Assembly: GCA_951813555.1 (NCBI GenBank)
Contig: OX638344.1
Coordinates: 1,178,001-1,242,000, forward strand
Length of the DNA: 64,000 bases
Origin: an uncultured Acidimicrobiales bacterium
Lineage (GTDB): Bacteria > Actinomycetota > Acidimicrobiia > Acidimicrobiales > Bin134
Direction: 5' to 3'
Below, one piece after another: positions 23,358 through 32,590 of this stretch. Each line of letters begins with the position of its first letter. The first letter of the stretch is position 1. Made by a program: the position numbers and the translations under genes. Under the pieces are notes generated by a model, which made no database searches, had not been told where the DNA came from, and saw only the letters and a list, made by a program, of their open reading frames with translations.

Positions 23358-25073
23358 CTTTCCCAGCGCAGATGCCCCAGAAGTGACTGCGGGAAGCAGC
23401 GCCGGGGCCGTCGGAAGGATTTGGTCGAGGTAGAACCGGCTGGAGAGTTGTTTGGCCCGCCAGAAGTCAGCGTGCTCCGGTTCGGTCGCTTCGAGCCCAC
23501 CAGCCGTGCCCCAGGCTCGAGCCATTATCCAGCCGCCAACGGTGAGGCCGAGCATCTGGAGAAACGGGGTGGCGCCGGCCAGAGCGTCGTCGCCGGGATG
23601 CTCCTCCAGCCAGCGGGTGGCTTCGGCAATGGCCCCGACAGCCTGGTCCAGGTTCTTGTCCAAACCGGTCATCTCCTCAAGCAGCGCAGCCAGCGGAGCA
23701 CCGTTGTCCATGGGAAGTTTGCGGGCAACGAGGTCGATCGCCTGTATGCCGTTGGTGCCCTCGTAGATGGGGGCAATGCGACTGTCGCGCCAATGCTGGG
23801 CTGCTCCGGTCTCCTCGACGAACCCCATGCCCCCGTGCACCTGGATGCCCATGGACGCCACTTCAACTCCCTGATCGGTACACCAGGCCTTCGACACCGG
23901 AGTGAGCAGTTCGGCCCGGTGGCGAGCCTGTTGGCGGTGGATTGGATCGGGATGACGGGCGGCCTGATCGGCCGCGGCCGCGTTGAGATACAGCAAACCC
24001 CGCATCGCCTCGCTACGGGCTCGCATATCCAACAGCATCCGACGCACGTCCGGATGCTGGTTGATGGGAGCCTGGGCACCGGGTTCCGTATCGGGACGAC
24101 GGCCTTGGCGCCGCTCCGCCGCGAAGGCCACCGCCTGCTGGTAAGCCCGCTCGGCCATGGCTAGGCCCTCCAGCCCCACCAAGAGACGGGCTTTGTTCAT
24201 CATGGTGAACATCTGGGGCATGCCCTCGTGTTCTTCTCCCACCAGTTCCCCGACTGCCCCGTCAAGCTCCATCACGCACGTTGGGCTGGCATGGATGCCA
24301 ACCTTGTGCTCCAGGCCGATGCAGCGGATGGCATTGCGCTCGCCCAGCGCGCCGCTGTCATCCACCAACAACTTGGGCACGATGAACAATGAGATGCCCC
24401 GAGTGCCGATGGGAGCATCGGGGGTGCGGGCCAAGACGCAGTGGACGATGTTGTCGGCCATGTCGTGCTCACCCCAGGTGATGAAGATCTTCTGGCCCCA
24501 CAACCGGTAGGTTCCGTCGGCTTGGGGTTCGGCCCGGGTGGTGAGTGCGCCAACATCGGAACCGGCCTGAGGCTCGGTCAAAAGCATGGTCCCGGTCCAG
24601 GTACCGCTGATCAGCGAGGGCAGCCAGCGGTGTTTTTGTTCGTGGCTGCCGTGAGCGCTGAGCGTGCCGATCGCACTCTGGCTGAGCATGGGGCACAAGG
24701 AGAAGGCCATATTGGCCGAGGTGACCATCTCTTGGATGGCCACGTCGACGACCAGCGGAAAGCCGGCCCCGCCGTGCTCGGGGTCGGCCGATACTGCGGT
24801 CCAGCCGCCGCCGATGAGCTGCTGGTAGGCCTGCCGGAAGCCCTCAGGGGTGACGACGTCGCCGTTGTCGTCGAGCATGCTGCCGGTTTGGTCACCCATC
24901 CGGTTGGTGGGAGCGATGACCTCGGTGGCCAGCCGTCCGGCTTCGGCCAGGAGGTCTTCGGTGTGGTCGAGGCCGATCTCTGACCACGCGGGGATCTTGG
25001 CCAGCTCGTCCAAGCCCGCGATGTGGCGGAGTGCGAATGCAATGTCGTGCAATGGAGCGTTATAGGGGCTCAT
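23346..25073 (-). CDS. Acyl-CoA dehydrogenase, DmdC-like
   Basis: FAD-dependent acyl-CoA dehydrogenase of 575 residues, longer than classical ACADs because of a C-terminal extension domain, as in DmdC (3-methylmercaptopropionyl-CoA dehydrogenase). The N-terminus (SPYNAPLHDIAFALRHIAGL), LTEPQAGSDVGALTT flavin motif and catalytic-base segment YEGTNGIQAIDL match that group. It is the last gene of the mutase operon, one base after meaB, suggesting it oxidises the mutase product or its precursor. It may act on a branched or short acyl-CoA rather than a sulfur compound; the substrate is not resolved. Confidence 0.88.
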   Translation of the reverse strand: MSPYNAPLHDIAFALRHIAGLDELAKIPAWSEIGLDHTEDLLAEAGRLATEVIAPTNRMGDQTGSMLDDNGDVVTPEGFRQAYQQLIGGGWTAVSADPEHGGAGFPLVVDVAIQEMVTSANMAFSLCPMLSQSAIGTLSAHGSHEQKHRWLPSLISGTWTGTMLLTEPQAGSDVGALTTRAEPQADGTYRLWGQKIFITWGEHDMADNIVHCVLARTPDAPIGTRGISLFIVPKLLVDDSGALGERNAIRCIGLEHKVGIHASPTCVMELDGAVGELVGEEHEGMPQMFTMMNKARLLVGLEGLAMAERAYQQAVAFAAERRQGRRPDTEPGAQAPINQHPDVRRMLLDMRARSEAMRGLLYLNAAAADQAARHPDPIHRQQARHRAELLTPVSKAWCTDQGVEVASMGIQVHGGMGFVEETGAAQHWRDSRIAPIYEGTNGIQAIDLVARKLPMDNGAPLAALLEEMTGLDKNLDQAVGAIAEATRWLEEHPGDDALAGATPFLQMLGLTVGGWIMARAWGTAGGLEATEPEHADFWRAKQLSSRFYLDQILPTAPALLPAVTSGASALGKLSS

Positions 25074-25074
25074 T

Positions 25075-26037
25075 TCAGCCTTCAGGGGGCTTGTCGGAGG
25101 TCAATGTGGATAGCAGCAGCTCGGCGGCGGCCGCGGGGGAGAGTTCATTGCGGTCAACTCGGCCAAGAGCGAATTCTCCTGACTGGTTCTGGATGATCTG
25201 GTGAACTCGGTCGCGCAGTTCGAGCTCGATGCGGTCGGCCACCTCGTCTCGGCGGCGACGGCAGCGGCGGCGGATCAGCTCGCCTGATTCGCGGAGATGA
25301 GCGGTGTGGCGCTCGATCTCTGTCCACAGATCGTCGATGCCCTCCCCTTCGATGGCGGTGGTCAGAACGATGGAGGCCCGCCACCCGCTCCGGTGGCCGA
25401 GGTCCAGCATCAACTCCAAGTCCCGACGGGCGCCGCGGGCATCAGGGCGATCGGCTTTGTTCACCACGAAAATATCGGCCACTTCCAACAGCCCGGCCTT
25501 GTTGGCCTGCACCGCGTCGCCCCACCCGGGCGTCACTACCACCACGGTGGTGTCGGCCGCCGCCGCGATCGACACCTCCACCTGGCCGACGCCCACGGTC
25601 TCCACAATGATGGGATCGCACCCGGCCGCATCGAGCACCCGAATTGCATCGGGCACGGCCACCGCCAGTCCGCCAGCGTGGCCGCGGGTGGCCATCGATC
25701 GGATGAAGGCACTGTTGCCGACATGGTTGTCCATGCGGATCCGGTCGCCCAGAATGGCCCCACCGGTGAGCGGGGAGCTGGGGTCGATGGCCAGGATGGC
25801 CGGACGGGACGCCCCCGAGGCCGCGGCCAACCGCCCGGTTATGGTGGACTTCCCCGTTCCCGGCGCGCCGGTGACTCCCACCACCCGGGCCTGCCCGGCA
25901 TCGCGATGAGCCCGCTCCGATACCTTGGCAGCGGTCTCGCCCCGCTTCTCCACCATGGTGAGCAGCTTGCCGAGAGCCCGCCGGTTGCCGCTGCCGGCTG
26001 TTTCAAACAACTCGTCGAGCGGGTCGCGGCTCATCAT
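25075..26037 (-). CDS. meaB: Mutase-associated GTPase MeaB
   Basis: G3E-family GTPase of 320 residues that loads and protects the B12 cofactor of acyl-CoA mutases. It contains the Walker A motif GAPGTGKST, IDPSSPLTGGAILGDR, the ETVGVGQVE switch III region and NKADRPDA for guanine recognition. It lies between the B12-binding subunit (28 bases upstream) and the acyl-CoA dehydrogenase (1 base downstream), confirming that the operon's mutase uses adenosylcobalamin. Confidence 0.93.
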   Translation of the reverse strand: MMSRDPLDELFETAGSGNRRALGKLLTMVEKRGETAAKVSERAHRDAGQARVVGVTGAPGTGKSTITGRLAAASGASRPAILAIDPSSPLTGGAILGDRIRMDNHVGNSAFIRSMATRGHAGGLAVAVPDAIRVLDAAGCDPIIVETVGVGQVEVSIAAAADTTVVVVTPGWGDAVQANKAGLLEVADIFVVNKADRPDARGARRDLELMLDLGHRSGWRASIVLTTAIEGEGIDDLWTEIERHTAHLRESGELIRRRCRRRRDEVADRIELELRDRVHQIIQNQSGEFALGRVDRNELSPAAAAELLLSTLTSDKPPEG

Positions 26038-26065
26038 TCGAACAGCTCTTTGGCTGGCTTCGGGC

Positions 26066-26518
26066 TCACTGGGCGTCGGTTTGGCGGTCTACGGCCGCTT
26101 TCACTGCGGACACCACTTCATCGGCCGATGCTCCCGGACCTATGACGGCGGCCACTCCGGAGTCGATGAGGGTGGCGACATCGTCGGCGGGCACGATACC
26201 GCCGATCACGACCGGCACGTCCAAGCCGGCATGGTCGACAGCCTGCACCATTCGGGGGGCCAGGGTGAGATGGCCGGCGTTGTGCATAGAAAGCCCGATG
26301 ACGTCGGCGTCCTCCTGCTCACAGGCGGCCACAATGCTGTCGGCGGTTTGGCGCAGGCCCAGGTAGATGACTTCCATTCCGGCGTCCCGCAGCGTTCGGG
26401 CCACGATCTTCAATCCGCGATCGTGGCCATCAAGCCCCAATTTGGCCAATACCACCCGGATCGGTGCTCCGAAGTCGGTTTCGGGAGGAAACGATGTGTC
26501 GGCAGGAGGCTCGCTCAT
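26066..26518 (-). CDS. Cobalamin-binding subunit of acyl-CoA mutase
   Basis: A 150-residue stand-alone B12-binding domain. The DxHxxG motif (GLDGHDRG) supplies the histidine that coordinates cobalt in base-off mode, followed by IGLSMHNAGH and VVIGGIVPADD. The separate small subunit is the IcmB/HcmB arrangement rather than the fused methylmalonyl-CoA mutase layout. It starts four bases after the large-subunit gene. Confidence 0.92.
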   Translation of the reverse strand: MSEPPADTSFPPETDFGAPIRVVLAKLGLDGHDRGLKIVARTLRDAGMEVIYLGLRQTADSIVAACEQEDADVIGLSMHNAGHLTLAPRMVQAVDHAGLDVPVVIGGIVPADDVATLIDSGVAAVIGPGASADEVVSAVKAAVDRQTDAQ

Positions 26519-26522
26519 TGGC

Positions 26523-28088
26523 TCACACCACCGCGGTCTCTACATAGGTGCCGAACACCGTCTCCAAAGCGGCGACGATCTCGCCCTCGGTGGCATAAGT
26601 TTGCACCGCGTCGATAATGGGGGGCATGAGGTTCACGTCGGGCTGCGCGGCGGATTCGACCAGTGCGGCGAGAGAAGCTCTGACGGCATCGTCATCGCGG
26701 TCGCCGCGAACCTGTTCAAGTCGCTTGAGTTGCAGGTCTTCGGTTTCGCGGCCGATGGACAGCAGGTTGGACTCCTGGTCGTCGCCCTCGATGAACTCGT
26801 TGACCCCCACGATGATGCGCCGTCCGGCGTTTACCTCGCGCTCGAAGCGGTAGGCGGCATCAGCGATCTCGCCCACGAAATAGCCGTCTTCGATGCCGCC
26901 GTATACCCCCTCCAGCATGGAGCCGTTGCCGAGCTGGTCGATATGGTCGAAGATCTCGTTTGCCTGGCGCTCCATCTCGCCGGTGATCCATTCCACGAAA
27001 GGGGCGCCGCCCAGCGGGTCGACCACCGAGGCGGCCCCGGTCTCGTGAGCTACGATCTGCTGGGTGCGCAGGGCGATGCGGGCGGCCTTCTCGGTGGGCA
27101 GGGCCAGGGCCTCATCGTAGGAATCGGTGTGCAGGCTCTGGGTGCCGCCCAGCACCGCGGAAAGGGCCTGGAGGGCCACCCGGGCTATGTTGTTCTCCGG
27201 TTGCTGGGCGGTGAGCGATACTCCGGCGGTTTGGGTGTGGAACCGGCACATCAGCGACTTGGGGTTGGCCGCGCCGTAGCGGTCTCTCATCCACGTGGCC
27301 CAGATGCGGCGGGCGGCCCGGTACTTGCCGATTTCCTCGAAGAAATCGCTGTGGGCGTTGAAGAAGAATGAAAGGCGGGGGGCGAAGTCGTCCACGTCCA
27401 GCCCGGCGGCGGCGGCAGCCTCCACATAGGCGAAGCCGTTGGCCAGGGTGAAGGCCAGTTCTTGGGCGGCGGTCGAGCCCGCCTCACGGATGTGGTAGCC
27501 GGAAATGGAGACCGGATGCCAGCGGGGCATCTCCGCAGTGGTGAACCGGATCAGGTCGGTAACCAGCCGCACTGATGGGCGGGGCGGGAAGATGTACTCC
27601 TTTTGGGCTTGGTACTCCTTCAAGATGTCGTTCTGGATGGTGCCGCCCAGTTCGGCCCGGCCTACGCCGTTCTTCTCGGCCACCGCAACATACATGGCCA
27701 TCGCAATGGCGGCTGGCCCGTTGATGGTCATCGATGTGGTGACATCGCCCAGATCGATGCCTGCGAACAGGTCCTCCATGTCGGCCAAGGTGTCCACGGC
27801 TACCCCGGCTCGTCCGACTTCGCCTATCGCCCACTCGTGATCGGAATCACGGCCCATGAGGGTGGGCATGTCGAAAGCAGTGGACAGCCCCGTTCCCCCG
27901 GCTCGGAGCAGGGCGTGGAAACGGGCATTGGTGTCGGTGGCGGTGCCGAACCCGGCGAACATGCGCATGGTCCACAACTTGCTGCGGTAACCGGTGGAGT
28001 AGAGCCCCCGGGTGTAGGGGTATTCCCCCGGTTTCAACTCATCGCCGTAGTAGGGGTCGAGGGGGATTCCCGACATTGACTCGACCAT
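26523..28088 (-). CDS. Adenosylcobalamin-dependent acyl-CoA mutase, large subunit
   Basis: Catalytic TIM-barrel subunit (521 residues) of a two-subunit B12 acyl-CoA mutase. The barrel segments [48 protein letters not shown] and [15 protein letters not shown] are canonical. Compared with methylmalonyl-CoA mutase, the tyrosine (Tyr30) and active-site His (His198) are kept, but the arginine that binds the substrate carboxylate is replaced by Gln161 ([11 protein letters not shown]), as in isobutyryl-CoA and 2-hydroxyisobutyryl-CoA mutases. A non-carboxylated branched acyl-CoA is therefore more likely than methylmalonyl-CoA. The ATG lies six bases after TAGGAT (28095-28100). Confidence 0.9.
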   Translation of the reverse strand: MVESMSGIPLDPYYGDELKPGEYPYTRGLYSTGYRSKLWTMRMFAGFGTATDTNARFHALLRAGGTGLSTAFDMPTLMGRDSDHEWAIGEVGRAGVAVDTLADMEDLFAGIDLGDVTTSMTINGPAAIAMAMYVAVAEKNGVGRAELGGTIQNDILKEYQAQKEYIFPPRPSVRLVTDLIRFTTAEMPRWHPVSISGYHIREAGSTAAQELAFTLANGFAYVEAAAAAGLDVDDFAPRLSFFFNAHSDFFEEIGKYRAARRIWATWMRDRYGAANPKSLMCRFHTQTAGVSLTAQQPENNIARVALQALSAVLGGTQSLHTDSYDEALALPTEKAARIALRTQQIVAHETGAASVVDPLGGAPFVEWITGEMERQANEIFDHIDQLGNGSMLEGVYGGIEDGYFVGEIADAAYRFEREVNAGRRIIVGVNEFIEGDDQESNLLSIGRETEDLQLKRLEQVRGDRDDDAVRASLAALVESAAQPDVNLMPPIIDAVQTYATEGEIVAALETVFGTYVETAVV

Positions 28089-28094
28089 GGGGGA

Positions 28095-28139
28095 ATCCTA
28101 TCAAGGAAGTCCGATAGTTGGAAGTGCAACTATCGGACT
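28095..28139 (-). promoter_or_regulatory. Promoter and 13-bp inverted-repeat operator of the acyl-CoA mutase operon
   Basis: The -10 box TAGGAT (28095-28100) is preceded by an inverted repeat with 13-bp arms (core GTCCGATAGTTG-N6-CAACTATCGGAC, 28108-28139) that covers the -35 and spacer region. The length and symmetry suggest a dimeric regulator or, less likely, a terminator of the upstream amidohydrolase, since no T-run follows on either strand. Confidence 0.55.
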
Positions 28140-28147
28140 CAAGTGGT

Positions 28148-28196
28148 CATTTTCAAGGAAAATGGGGGTTTCTCGCGCACCGAAAGTTGATCAACT
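28148..28196. repeat. Two further inverted repeats beside the mutase promoter
   Basis: CATTTTC-AAG-GAAAATG (28148-28164) and the 12-bp palindrome AGTTGATCAACT (28185-28196), which overlaps the stop codon of the amidohydrolase gene. Together with the 13-bp repeat, the 102-base gap holds three symmetric elements and no gene. Confidence 0.5.
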
Positions 28197-29879
28197 CCTG
28201 ACCAGTTGCCCGGGAAGGGCACCGGTCAGCTCCCCGTCGGCCAGTACTGCCTGCCCGGCAACCAGGGTGGCGACAAAGCCGTCGGCCTTTTGAATCAACC
28301 TCCGGCCGCCAGCGGGAAGGTCGAACACCATCTCAGGGGCCCTCAGTTTGAGCTGGTCGAAATCAATGAGATTGATGTCGGCCCGCTGACCGGCGGCTAG
28401 CGTGCCCCGGTCATCGAAGCCGACCAAGGCCGCGGTGTCGGCGCACTGCCATTTGATGAGCTGCTCAACTGGCAGGGTTTCGCCCCGCGTCCGGTTGCGG
28501 CCCCAGTGGGACAGGAGGAAGCTGGGCATGCTGCCGTCGCACAAGAACCCGACGTGGGCGCCGGCATCCCCCAGTCCCGGGACGCTGAGCGGGTGGGCGA
28601 GCATCTCTTTGGTGAGCTCGAAGTCGCCGTCGCCGTAGTTCATCACCGGCACGTAGAGCAGTTCGGTGCCATCGCGGGCCAGCAGGGCGTCGTAGAGGGC
28701 CTCGTGGGGGTTGACCCCCCGTCGGGAGGCGTCGGCGGCGACGCTGGCGTCGGGTGAGGGCTCGTAGTCGGGAAATTCGCCCAACGGGAAGAGCTTGTCG
28801 AGCTGGTTGAAGGTGTGGACGGGCTGGGCGGCCAGCTCGGCCACCAGGCGTTCCCTCACCTCGGGCTGGCGCAGGCGAGCCACCCGCTCGGGAAGGTCGA
28901 GAGCGGCGATCTGGCGGTAGCCGGGGCACGAGAGGAGCGCATGATAGGTGGATTGGAGACCTACGAGCACGCCCACCGGTCGGCTGGCCACCTGTGCTCG
29001 GAGGGGGATGCCGGCTGCGTCGGCCTGGGTGATGCGGTTCAGCAGCTGGTGGCCTAGATCGGGACGGGTGTCGGGGACGGCAATAGTCATGGACAGCGGA
29101 CGGCCGCTGACGCGGGCCATCTCAGCCACCAGGTCGAACTCGGCATCCAAGTCCCCCCAGTCGCCCACCATCTCGAACACGCCCTTGCCGGTTTGCCCCA
29201 CGGCCTCGGCAATGGCCCACAGCTCGGGCGCGCCGGCCGTGAGGCTGGGAGTGTGCTCGCCGTCTTTGGTCTTGTGATTGATGGTGCGGCTGGTGGTGAA
29301 GCCCACCGCGCCGGCGGCAACCCCCTCGGCGGCCAGCCAGGCCATCTCAGCGATCTCAGCGGGAGTGGGATGATTGTGGTGGTCGGCGCCCCGCTCGCCC
29401 ATGACATAGGCCCGGAGCGCACCATGGGGGACTTGGGCGGCCACGTCGATGGTGCGGGGTTTGCGCTCGACCGCGTCGAGGTATTCCGGGAAGCTCTCCC
29501 ACTCCCATTCGATGCCCTCGGCCAAAGCGGCGCCGGGAATGTCCTCCACGCCCTCCATCAAGCCGATGAGCCATTCCTCTGAGCCGGGGCGCACCGGGGC
29601 GAAACCCACGCCGCAGTTGCCCATCACCACGGTGGTCACCCCATGCCACACCGAAGGTGTCATGTCGGAATCCCACGAGACCTGGCCGTCGTAGTGGGTG
29701 TGGATGTCGACAAATCCGGGAGTGACAAGGAGACCGTCGGCATCGAGTTCTCGGCGGCCTTTGGAGAGGTTGTTGCCGACCTCGGTGATGGTGCCTTTGT
29801 TGATGGCGATGTCGGCGGTGTGACCGGGTTGGCCGGTGCCGTCGACGACTGTGCCGGCGCGGATGACGAGATCGTGCAT
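28191..29879 (-). CDS. Amidohydrolase family protein (N-acyl-D-amino-acid deacylase type)
   Basis: Metal-dependent amidohydrolase of 562 residues. The N-terminal beta domain ([16 protein letters not shown]), the metal motif [12 protein letters not shown] and the C-terminal [13 protein letters not shown] and [17 protein letters not shown] segments fit the D-aminoacylase/dihydroorotase-like group. ATG 29879 lies six bases after TAACTT (29886-29891), a leaderless start. Divergent from an NTF2-like gene with only 22 bases between the start codons. The substrate is unknown; many homologues annotated as D-aminoacylases have not been tested. Confidence 0.85.
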   Translation of the reverse strand: MHDLVIRAGTVVDGTGQPGHTADIAINKGTITEVGNNLSKGRRELDADGLLVTPGFVDIHTHYDGQVSWDSDMTPSVWHGVTTVVMGNCGVGFAPVRPGSEEWLIGLMEGVEDIPGAALAEGIEWEWESFPEYLDAVERKPRTIDVAAQVPHGALRAYVMGERGADHHNHPTPAEIAEMAWLAAEGVAAGAVGFTTSRTINHKTKDGEHTPSLTAGAPELWAIAEAVGQTGKGVFEMVGDWGDLDAEFDLVAEMARVSGRPLSMTIAVPDTRPDLGHQLLNRITQADAAGIPLRAQVASRPVGVLVGLQSTYHALLSCPGYRQIAALDLPERVARLRQPEVRERLVAELAAQPVHTFNQLDKLFPLGEFPDYEPSPDASVAADASRRGVNPHEALYDALLARDGTELLYVPVMNYGDGDFELTKEMLAHPLSVPGLGDAGAHVGFLCDGSMPSFLLSHWGRNRTRGETLPVEQLIKWQCADTAALVGFDDRGTLAAGQRADINLIDFDQLKLRAPEMVFDLPAGGRRLIQKADGFVATLVAGQAVLADGELTGALPGQLVRS

Positions 29880-29885
29880 GGGTCG

Positions 29886-29895
29886 AAGTTAGTCT
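29886..29895. promoter_or_regulatory. Overlapping -10 boxes of a 22-bp divergent promoter
   Basis: AAGTTAGTCT holds the minus-strand -10 TAACTT (29886-29891) and plus-strand -10 TAGTCT (29890-29895), sharing two bases. Each start codon lies six bases beyond its box, so the two polymerases cannot bind at the same time. Confidence 0.55.
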
Positions 29896-29901
29896 CTCGG
29901 C

Positions 29902-30291
29902 ATGAGTGATGAGTTGGCGGTAAGGAATGTTGTGGCTCGACTGGCGATTTTGTCGGATGGGGGTGATTTGGAGGAGTACGTGGACTTGTTCACAGACGAC
30001 GCTCGGTGGGAAATGCCGGGTGGAGAGCTGCAGGGGCGAGAGAACCTCCTGGCGGGGGCTATTGAGCGGCGATCAGAGGGGACTGTTGGGCCGGGGAGCA
30101 ACACTCGGCATGCGATCACCACCCAGTCCGTGGCGATGGATGGCGATGAGGCTGTCTCCGATTCCTACTGGCAGTTCTGGGTGAACACCGCTACCGAGCC
30201 CTCGGTCGCGCTGTTTGGGACATACCGCGATCGGCTGGTGCGCACCGAGGGCGGTTGGAAGCTGGCCCACCGCGTCATCTCGTTTGGGTAG
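29902..30291 (+). CDS. NTF2-like / SnoaL-like domain protein
   Basis: A 129-residue cone-fold protein with the alternation typical of SnoaL-like/NTF2 proteins (AILSDGGDLEEYVDLFTDDARWEMPGG... and YRDRLVRTEGGWKLAHRVISF). The fold occurs in ketosteroid isomerases, dehydratases, and non-catalytic binding proteins. The ATG lies six bases after TAGTCT. It is followed 11 bases later by an SDR and may work with it. No catalytic residue set can be named. Confidence 0.8.
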   Translation: MSDELAVRNVVARLAILSDGGDLEEYVDLFTDDARWEMPGGELQGRENLLAGAIERRSEGTVGPGSNTRHAITTQSVAMDGDEAVSDSYWQFWVNTATEPSVALFGTYRDRLVRTEGGWKLAHRVISFG

Positions 30292-30302
30292 CCCGGCGCG
30301 CC

Positions 30303-31091
30303 ATGTCGGGTACAGATCGAGGAGTTCTCGAAGGCCGAGTGGCGGTGGTCACCGGCGGTGGTCGGGGGATCGGCCGGGCCATTGCGCTGGGGTTGGCCGG
30401 GGAGGGAGCCACTGCGGTGGTGTCTTCCCGCACCCAAGAGCAGCTTGATGCGGTTGTTGCCGAGATCGAGGGCACAGGCTGCCAGGGGCTGGCGGTGGTG
30501 GCGGATGCGTCCGACGAAGATGATGCCCGGTCGCCGGTGCGGGCGGCCATGGCTGAGTTCGGGCGGGTTGACATCTTGGTCAACAACGTGGGGGGCTCGT
30601 CGGGGGGAAACCATGATCCGTTCTCAGGAGACGCCGAGGCGTTTATGGGCACGTTGCGGCTGAACCTGATTTCCGCCTTTTGGACCACCCAGGAGGCGCT
30701 TTCTCCCATGCGAGAGCAGAGGCACGGCCGCATCATCAACATCGGCTCGGGCGCATCCAAGAGAGCCGCGGCCAGCGTGGGCTACACCGCCGCCAAGCAC
30801 GGCCTTGTCGGTCTCACCAAGCAATTGGCCATGGCGACGGCTCCCTATGGGATCACGGTGAACTGCCTGTGCCCGGGGTGGACCAACACCTCTCTGGTGG
30901 ATTTCGAGCGCCTGGCCGCGGCCAAGGGTATAAGCGCCGCCCAGGCTAAGGCCGATGCCCATGCCGACAGCGCCCAGCGCAGGGTGCTGGAGCCCGAGGA
31001 GTTGGCCCCTATGGCCGTGTTATTGGCCTCTGAGGCCGGTGGAGGCATCACCGGGCAGGTAGTCAGCGTGGATGGGGGCTATCGCCTGTGA
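30303..31091 (+). CDS. SDR family oxidoreductase
   Basis: Classical SDR of 262 residues with TGGGRGIG, NNVGG, catalytic Ser (GSGASKRAAAS) and YTAAKHG, and C-terminal GQVVSVDGGYRL. The SRTQEQL region after the second strand suggests NADP preference. ATG 30303 is preferred over an open frame to 30255, which overlaps the preceding gene. Its 3' end is close to the MazG-like gene. Substrate unknown; 3-ketoacyl or steroid-type alcohols are common for the family. Confidence 0.85.
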   Translation: MSGTDRGVLEGRVAVVTGGGRGIGRAIALGLAGEGATAVVSSRTQEQLDAVVAEIEGTGCQGLAVVADASDEDDARSPVRAAMAEFGRVDILVNNVGGSSGGNHDPFSGDAEAFMGTLRLNLISAFWTTQEALSPMREQRHGRIINIGSGASKRAAASVGYTAAKHGLVGLTKQLAMATAPYGITVNCLCPGWTNTSLVDFERLAAAKGISAAQAKADAHADSAQRRVLEPEELAPMAVLLASEAGGGITGQVVSVDGGYRL

Positions 31092-31146
31092 ATCGAATGC
31101 ACCGGGTCACCGTGACCGGTTCTCCTATCGAGTAAACAGAGCCGCA

Positions 31147-31401
31147 GTGGAGATCGCGGCCTTCCAACAGCTCATGGACGACCTGTACGGTCCCCAAGAC
31201 CGCGAGCGGGGCATCCCCGCCACGGTGGCCTGGCTGTGCGAAGAGCTGGGGGAGCTGGCCCAGGCAGTGCGAAAGGGCGATGACGCCGAGCGGTTGCATG
31301 AGTTGGGTGATGTGTTGGCCTGGTTGGCTTCTCTAGCCAATCAGTTGGATTTGAGCTTGGAAGAGGCTGCGATCCGATATCGGGATGATCCGCCGCGGTA
31401 G
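31147..31401 (+). CDS. MazG-like nucleotide pyrophosphohydrolase
   Basis: Short (84-residue) all-alpha NTP pyrophosphatase. The EELGELAQAVRK and HELGDVLAWLASL segments carry the ExxE...ExxD metal-binding motifs of MazG/dUTPase-like enzymes. The frame is open from 31072, overlapping the SDR; the GTG at 31147 starts the conserved domain and is preferred, but the start is uncertain. Likely role is hydrolysis of damaged or surplus nucleotides. A strong hairpin follows at 31405-31426. Confidence 0.75.
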   Translation: MEIAAFQQLMDDLYGPQDRERGIPATVAWLCEELGELAQAVRKGDDAERLHELGDVLAWLASLANQLDLSLEEAAIRYRDDPPR

Positions 31402-31404
31402 TTG

Positions 31405-31426
31405 CGGGTGGGGTTTACCACCCCCG
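31405..31426. terminator. GC-rich hairpin between convergent mazG-like and asd genes
   Basis: GGGTGG-N6-CCACCC forms a stable stem immediately after the MazG-like stop; a second small hairpin (CGCCT-N6-AGGCG) follows. No T-run is present. Confidence 0.45.
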
Positions 31427-31447
31427 ACCACGCCTAGGTTGAGGCGT

Positions 31448-32500
<1,053 letters not shown>

Positions 32501-32523
32501 TCAGAAGACTGATTTCGTTATCG

Positions 32524-32590
32524 GGACAGGCCGAACGCCTGGTGAAATGCCTGCGGAGTCAACTTTGCAATTTGGACAGGCCGAACGCCT
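32524..32590. repeat. Duplicated lysC C-terminal coding tail
   Basis: GGACAGGCCGAACGCCT occurs at 32524-32540 and 32574-32590. Read on the minus strand, the second is the lysC tail (HEAFGLSKLQS-stop) and the first, just beyond the lysC stop but in a different frame, encodes TPQAFHQAFGLSR-stop. Around 10 of 13 residues agree, with synonymous differences between the copies. Confidence 0.8.
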
